Positions 58,671-64,000 of a stretch of 64,000 nt of DNA are shown piece by piece; position 1 is the first letter of the stretch, and every line of letters starts with the position of its first letter. The DNA comes from Nematostella vectensis (lineage: Eukaryota > Cnidaria > Anthozoa > Actiniaria > Edwardsiidae), in contig NC_064041.1 of assembly GCF_932526225.1 (NCBI RefSeq), positions 2,802,699 through 2,866,698 of the forward strand, written 5' to 3'. The position numbers and the translations under genes are program-made. The notes beneath the pieces are model-generated. The model made no database searches and was not told where the DNA came from. It was given only the letters and a program-made list of their open reading frames with translations.

Positions 58671-58809
58671 TCTAGCTTTTCGCTAAAGGGGGGGGGGGAG
58701 GGGTTGGTTCAGTGGGTAAGGGGGGAGTGGGTGTTATATTTGTTACATATGGCTTACTGGCAGCCCAAAGGGGAGGGGGTTAACCCCACCCCCCCTAGAT
58801 CCGCTACTG
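58671..58809. mobile_element. hAT-like MITE, copy b
   Basis: Same element as 41958-42102, a few bases shorter or longer in its G tracts. It was duplicated with the segment. Confidence 0.55.
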
Positions 58810-59593
58810 TACTTACTTTCCATAATATCTACGACTGCACATCCCCTCCACAGCTAATCAGATTGTCTGTTATGGTTTCCAGACTTCACATTTCCCTTTC
58901 TAGACATACAATGCCTTCAATTAAATAATGTCTTTTGTTTAAGAATAATACTACAAGCAATTTGTTTTTGTTCCTTTTCTCTTAAAAAACAGAGAAAAAA
59001 ATGAAACAAGGGGTTAGTGATCAGCCAAGACAGTGGCTGCAAAGAAAAGTGGGTCTTGCATAAATCAGGCTTATGGAAAATATGCTAACTGCCCCACACA
59101 AATCTTTATGGCTTTTAAAAATTAAAATAAGAAAAAAAAAATCAACTTTCGCTTTGGCGCAAATATCGATTAGTTTATCAATCGATTTCAAACATACAAC
59201 ATACCAAATAGGTCTTGAACTGAGAGATGTTGGTTTTAATGCCGTCGGGCAATATCATAGGATTTCCAGCCCGCTTCACAGCCAATCAGAGCGCGCGTAC
59301 TACAGTAGCCATACAATAAAAAGCATAATCTTTTTCTTGGCAAAGTGCCAATTCCCCTTTTTTGTTTGTACGGCACCAGATTGCTTGTTATTACAAATGT
59401 GGGTTTATTACATTTGTGGGCAACTTCTTATTACAATTGTGGGTTTCTAACATTTCTGGGTGTTTAATACATTTGTGGGCTATGCACTTATACGTTTATA
59501 TAATTTTCTGGTGATCCTGGAAGGATGTGATATACGTAGAGCATCTCACAACCAGAATATAATTTATAAACTAGTCAATATTGTTTTTTTTAG

Positions 59594-60734
59594 TTATTCT
59601 TTTTGCTCTGGGAAAGGGCCATATTTTCCCCTGTGGATGTCCGCGCAACAGCAAATAACGACTGGGTGCCGGTTTTTACCCACTTCAAGAAGGGCTTTAC
59701 GAAGGTAATCTCTTTCTTCTGTCAACATCTCGACCGTAGATTGTAGTTTTGCGTTCTCAGCACGCAGATAATTTTGTTCTGAGTTCGCAGATAATTTAGA
59801 GTCAAGTAAGGGAGAGTCATTTTTTTTGTCGGAACAATTCCTTCTTGGCAAACGGTGATGGGACGAGTTTAGATTGCTTAAAATTTGCATAAAGAGGTTT
59901 ATGATTAAACAACTCGTTATCCTCATCCACAATTTCTACATTGCTGACATCTTTAACTGGACCGCTATACATAAAATAGTCCACCATGTCATCCTCTTTT
60001 TTTTCCTTGGAGGCTGCTACATACAGGTTGTACTTGATCTGGTTGGTTGTGTTTCTTCTTTGAACTACTCTTTTAGCTTTCTTATACTTAAGGTTGAAGT
60101 CACCTCCAACAAGAACAGGGCATCCTTCATTAGAGCTAACTCCATCTAGCAGTGTTAGTAATTTACAAAGATTCTCCTCCTTTTTATCGTTTAGTCCTTT
60201 TTGAGTATTGGCTCCGTGATAGGACGCAACCAAAAGGTCTAATGAACCGGCTTTTTTGCAGCGTCCTACGTACAACAGTCCGAGGAATGAGTTATCATCA
60301 TAGTTGTTGTATTCCTTGACTTCAAGTTCATTTTTATAGATGATGGTTGTATATATGGACTTCTTACGGACCCCTGGCAAAATCTGATACCCTGTTGGTA
60401 GTAGTTTTTCCTCAATGAACTTGTCAGGACTTGGAAACTCTTGCAAAAACACAAGATCGGGGTTTTTTTTATCTATCACACCTTGCACATACTCTCTTTG
60501 CTGTTGAAAGGGGCCTTTTATTTTTTGTCCAGCATTCATACTTATTACCTGGAAGATAGCCTCACCGGCTCCCGACGCACTGGCCATGTCTCCAGACGGA
60601 CTGGCCATGTCTCCAGACGGACTGGCCATGTCTCCCGACGCACTGGCCATGTCTCCCGACGCACTGGCCATGTCTCCCGACGCACTGGCCATGTCTCCCG
60701 ACGCACTGGCCATGTCTCCCGACGCACTGGCCAT
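59594..60734 (-). pseudogene. EEP-type endonuclease/exonuclease-like gene, copy b, different frameshift and D-to-N change
   Basis: Eight N-terminal 7-residue repeats (mostly MASASGD) lead into the same EEP fold: MNAGQK, DLVFLQEFPSPDKF, LLVASYHGANTQKG and CPVLVGGDFNLKY. The frame passes intact where copy a is broken. It is broken instead near 59824 by a 1-nt insertion in an A tract, giving a stop after FRQKK; the coiled-coil-like end follows in another frame (59594-59932). The final catalytic-type pair reads ELFNHKPLYANF, so the Asp present in copy a (FDHKP) is Asn here. Two independent lesions suggest loss of the original activity. A truncated 305-residue protein lacking only the tail could still be made. 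Confidence 0.65.
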
Positions 60735-60740
60735 GTCTAC
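60569..60740. repeat. 21-bp minisatellite encoding MASASGD, copy b (8 units)
   Basis: The unit is CTGGCCATGTCTCCCGACGC plus A. Most units carry GCA where copy a has GGA, so the Ala/Pro codon has been homogenised separately in the two paralogs. Confidence 0.9.
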
Positions 60741-61269
60741 CGACGTACTGGTGAAAAAGCAGGGAAATCTGGTAGGATGGGGTGACTTGATTCGTTATGA
60801 TCTAAAAAAGATAGATAATTAGTATATAATCATACGACTACGCTATTGTGATAAAACGTTATCATTCAAAATAATAAGATGGAATTTTAACGATGAGCAA
60901 ATCACGCGCGGCTGAGGATGGTCCGCAGGTATAATATTTATGCACTATATATAAATAGTATTTTAATGTGGCCGGCGCTAGGCACAATGCAGGCACAAAA
61001 GGATAGCAACAGGTTGATCGGAAAAGAATTTATTGATACTGATACTTTACAGACTGTTAGAAACAGGAACGAGAAACATATCGCCTAGAAGACATAAGAC
61101 TAGGAATATCTGTTAGATAGGGAAGTGCTCGGAGGGAACCTATTATTTATGGGAAATTGGGAAGTCTTTTCCCTGCTAGCAGAGGCCTCTTTTCTGTATT
61201 TCGCTGGGCTGGAGTTCGCGAGGAAAAGATACCTCTGCCATGGGTCGCAAGTTCGTTTGATCAAACCGC

Positions 61270-61287
61270 CGTCCACGATCGTGGACG
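61270..61287. repeat. 18-bp perfect palindrome, copy b
   Basis: CGTCCACGATCGTGGACG, unchanged from copy a although flanking bases differ. Confidence 0.9.
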
Positions 61288-62439
61288 AGATCCACAGCGC
61301 ATGCTCCGTTCATTAAATTACTGGCCACTGTTTGAGCCCACAATGACTAGCGCATGCATAAAACGTATATCCGCTGAGGGATAATAAGCCCGCATTCGAA
61401 ACGGCGTCCTCCGTAGAAATATCACGCGACGAAATGAATGAATCATCGATAAACGTGATAAAAATAACAGAATTCGTTTTCTGTATTTAACATAACAGAA
61501 GTCAAACTTAGCACACAAAATGACACCAGGTCTTCAGTTTTTATAGGTTTTTTCTTTTTCCTGAGAATTTCATGGGCTGACATAGTAAGAACAAATATTG
61601 CCCACATAATTATTGATCGGAATAAAGTACTGGTTTTCCAAATATTGTATTGCAACAATTTTTATAAGCCGGCAAAGACAAACTTTTTTGAATTTAGCGC
61701 AATTTAACCGCGTGCCCGTCATTTGTTAGTTCCAGTTTATGCATGTTTTCAGATAAACTACATCAAATTAACTTCAAAGATTCAGAGTTAACTCTTTAGG
61801 AAAGCATATCCAAGTATTATACATAGCTATTTTTCAGGTTTAAGCGAGCTGGTTGTGATAGTCATGTCAGCACCGTTTCTACACAATACAGCATCAACAT
61901 GGCGGCAATAAAAGCACGGCTTGCATCGTCATTTCATTTCTAAATTTTAGCGGCTTTATTTCATGGATTGAACAAAACTCAACTGTCCATTTTTGCTCAT
62001 GATTGTCTAATTGATTGACAATTGGCCATAATCTGTGAATAAATCAAGTATAACACAACAACACGAGGATTTGAGAACATCATCGAGCGGAACGAGTGGT
62101 GACTATTGAACAAATTCAAGATGGTATTGGGAAGAATTTTCTGCATTGTTGTTCAGATGCGGCCAAAATAGGCTTGCAAGAAAGTATTATTTGCTGCTAT
62201 TGGTTTTGCAATATCCAACTGGACGAGAAACAAGTCTTTTTCACTCAAATATTTGCGAATTGTTGGCAATAGTCCGATGCCATGAGTACTTACAAAAATA
62301 CCGAGAAGGTGGCTGAATTTATTCACCGCTAGTTCCTGTATCGTTCGCTGTTTCTCTCAAACCACTCAAGAATCTTTCTCTTCGTTTCCTTTTTGCCATT
62401 TAGAAGCGCCTCAAACAAGTTTGTTCGGTTGACAAGAAA

Positions 62440-62718
62440 TTAAATCAATTCAGAATGATGAAAATATAAAAAAACAAAGTTCAAAGTCATTATTTGGATG
62501 ATTCTTCGGTCCGATAAATGGAGTAGCTTCTTGCTCCTCAATGGCAGTACCAGTTCTGTACCAAAGTTGGTCTTTGGGTCGCAAAATACCGACATTTTTC
62601 TGCTAGAAATTAGCCCACGGCCATCGTTGTTTACCGATTGTGAATCTCTCTCTCCCAGGCCGTAAAACTCTTTTAAATCGCTATCAAAATCAACCAAAAT
62701 ATCATGAGTCAAGTCCAT
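62440..62718 (-). CDS. Hypothetical short ORF, copy b
   Basis: Counterpart of 45934-46203: MDLTHDILVDFDSDLKEFYG, then the same SVNNDGRGLISSRKMSVF and VLPLRSKKLLHLSDRR. Differences are few and keep the frame open. Its function is unknown, and it may be a first exon or a chance frame in a young duplicate. Confidence 0.3.
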   Translation of the reverse strand: MDLTHDILVDFDSDLKEFYGLGERDSQSVNNDGRGLISSRKMSVFCDPKTNFGTELVLPLRSKKLLHLSDRRIIQIMTLNFVFLYFHHSELI

Positions 62719-63427
62719 GATCTAAAGGCAAGGTCCGTGGTCGTGGATGGATTTCGAACCCGCGGAAAAGTTTTAACTCGAACGATTCGTTGTGCTGACT
62801 TGAGCTGTAAGAGAGAAACGTGCAGAATTTCATGCAGCAAAATACGGAAAATTCCCTATCTAGGCAGGAAAGGGTAAATAAATTCGAAATATTGTACTAA
62901 ATCAATTGTTTATAACATCTCTTACTTATTTTACTCTAATAAACAATGAAGCAAAGTTTTATTTTCAAGTCTGTAGAATTTCAAGCACGATTTACCTAAT
63001 ACATTGCTTTCGACCATTTCCAATGATCGGTGATCGCAATGTTTCAATCAGTTTCCATCGGCTCACCTATAGATCGTTGAGACCTGAACTTGGGATTATT
63101 CTGTAGTTTAACGGTTATTATATACAAACCTAAACTATATCACTATCCATTGAATTGTATTTGGTTCTTTCTAACAACTAAACACTAAGCGCATGGAAAC
63201 TGAAATTGTGACACCGCTCGACAACCAAATTCTCAACTTACCACGGCAAAAAATCCCTATTGGAGGCAAAAAATCGATGTAAACAATTCTAACAACACGA
63301 TGTGAAAGCTAAATCTCAATTTACAATTGTAATCAAGAAAATGCATGTCTTTACTTACCCAATAACTAAGAGAGAACACAGCAGTGAATAGCAACACGGC
63401 AACGCCGGGAAAGGATTCGTCAGATCG

Positions 63428-63847
63428 ACCACGCCGACTAAAAGGACGCTAAACTTCGGCTCTATTTTGTCACTCGAACACCGTTCGTAATAACCGGAAA
63501 TTTCCCGAACGTGACGGTTATAATGATCGTAATAACCGGAAATGTCCCATCAAGCCCGAATCAAACCTCAAAGTGACTCAATTTAAAAATCTCACGCATG
63601 CGCGATACCACTCTACCGCTGCTTCTCCTGACCGCGATCCAAACCCCAAAATCAAACCGCAAAAATCCTAGCCCACCTAGATTAGTGTTGCTTTCCGTTC
63701 GCTACGCTCACTCCGAGCAATAATACAAAACTACAGTTAATATGAATACAAGGTATAACAAATAGTTAGCTATCTAAACTAAGTATAGCAAGAGAATATT
63801 ATTTACAAAGCAATTATAGTACAAAAACTAGGAATTTCTATGAGAAA
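63428..63847. other. Unique spacer after the second duplicated unit
   Basis: No gene seen. It includes a short duplicated motif, GTAATAACCGGAAATNTCCC, at about 63487 and 63530. Confidence 0.5.
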
Positions 63848-64000
63848 GTTTCTACCAATACAGCATCAACATGGCGGCAATAAAAGCACGGCTTGCATCG
63901 TCATTTTATTTCTAAATTTTAGCGGCTTTATTTCATGGATTGAACAAAACTCAACTGTCCATTTTTGCTCATGACTGTCTAATTGATTGACAATTGGCCA
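63848..64000. repeat. Third, truncated copy of part of D2, cut by the window edge
   Basis: From GTTTCTAC and AATACAGCATCAACATGGCG to GACAATTGGCCA this matches 45363-45512 and 61877-62030. The copy starts in the middle of D2, so it is a separate partial duplication. Confidence 0.85.

Larger units (their letters stand above)
58083..63427. repeat. D2 segment of the tandem segmental duplication, copy b
   Basis: Direct copy of 41381-47018. The two diverge by point changes of a few percent by eye plus several indels, so the duplication is not brand-new and not a simple assembly echo. Confidence 0.9.

Noticed and set aside
62745-62775. tRNA or SINE B-box (GGTTCGAAATCC on the minus strand)
   Set aside because: No A-box, acceptor stem or cloverleaf at the right spacing, and the copy at 46240 has lost the motif.

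Overview
The window looks like part of an invertebrate animal genome, possibly a cnidarian or another marine invertebrate. That is an inference from short phased exons with GT/AG splice sites, a GIY-YIG Penelope-like retroelement, many TA-flanked inverted-repeat elements and very large minisatellites. No bacterial-style operon, rRNA, tRNA or CRISPR array was seen. Most long open frames here are artefacts of repeats whose unit is a multiple of three, or of strand-asymmetric G-poor DNA.

Layout. 1-4470: mostly non-coding, with a 56/66-bp minisatellite, a GGAT-rich element between poly-G and poly-C, a THAP-like coding remnant and a TA-flanked MITE. 4470-17590: about 13 kb of a 33-bp minisatellite with higher-order duplications (periods about 1535, 2012 and 2459/2492 bp). 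It is interrupted by one Pro/Gly/Tyr-rich exon (about 6737-7040) and by two copies of a truncated non-LTR retroelement tail. 17705-17956: two small plus-strand exons, perhaps the end of a gene whose intron holds the array. 18541-26950: a minus-strand multi-exon gene, convergent with the former. It encodes Tudor-like domains, an unnamed conserved-looking module and a [12 protein letters not shown]-repeat tail ending in PPPY. Its splice phases agree across five consecutive exons. Its introns hold a nested pair of inverted-repeat transposons, a candidate MITE, and two decayed plus-strand coding remnants, one Mab-21-like. Its most upstream visible exon stops at a fold-back palindrome.

27889-31833: a Penelope-like element with a full 780-codon RT/GIY-YIG ORF on the minus strand, joined head to head to a 5'-truncated plus-strand copy. 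The two 1288-bp arms end in hammerhead-like motifs and the insertion has a 16-bp target duplication.

31977-63427: a tandem segmental duplication of about 15-16 kb. Each unit has a short leader (D1), a G-depleted modular repeat block, and a distal segment (D2) carrying an endonuclease/exonuclease/phosphatase-like ORF behind a 21-bp (MASPSGD) minisatellite. The first unit alone contains a 4002-bp transposon with 546-bp inverted repeats; the second unit provides its empty TA site. The transposon carries zinc-finger-like and SAP-like coding fragments. The two EEP paralogs carry different frameshifts, so neither is intact. The window ends inside a third, truncated copy of part of D2.
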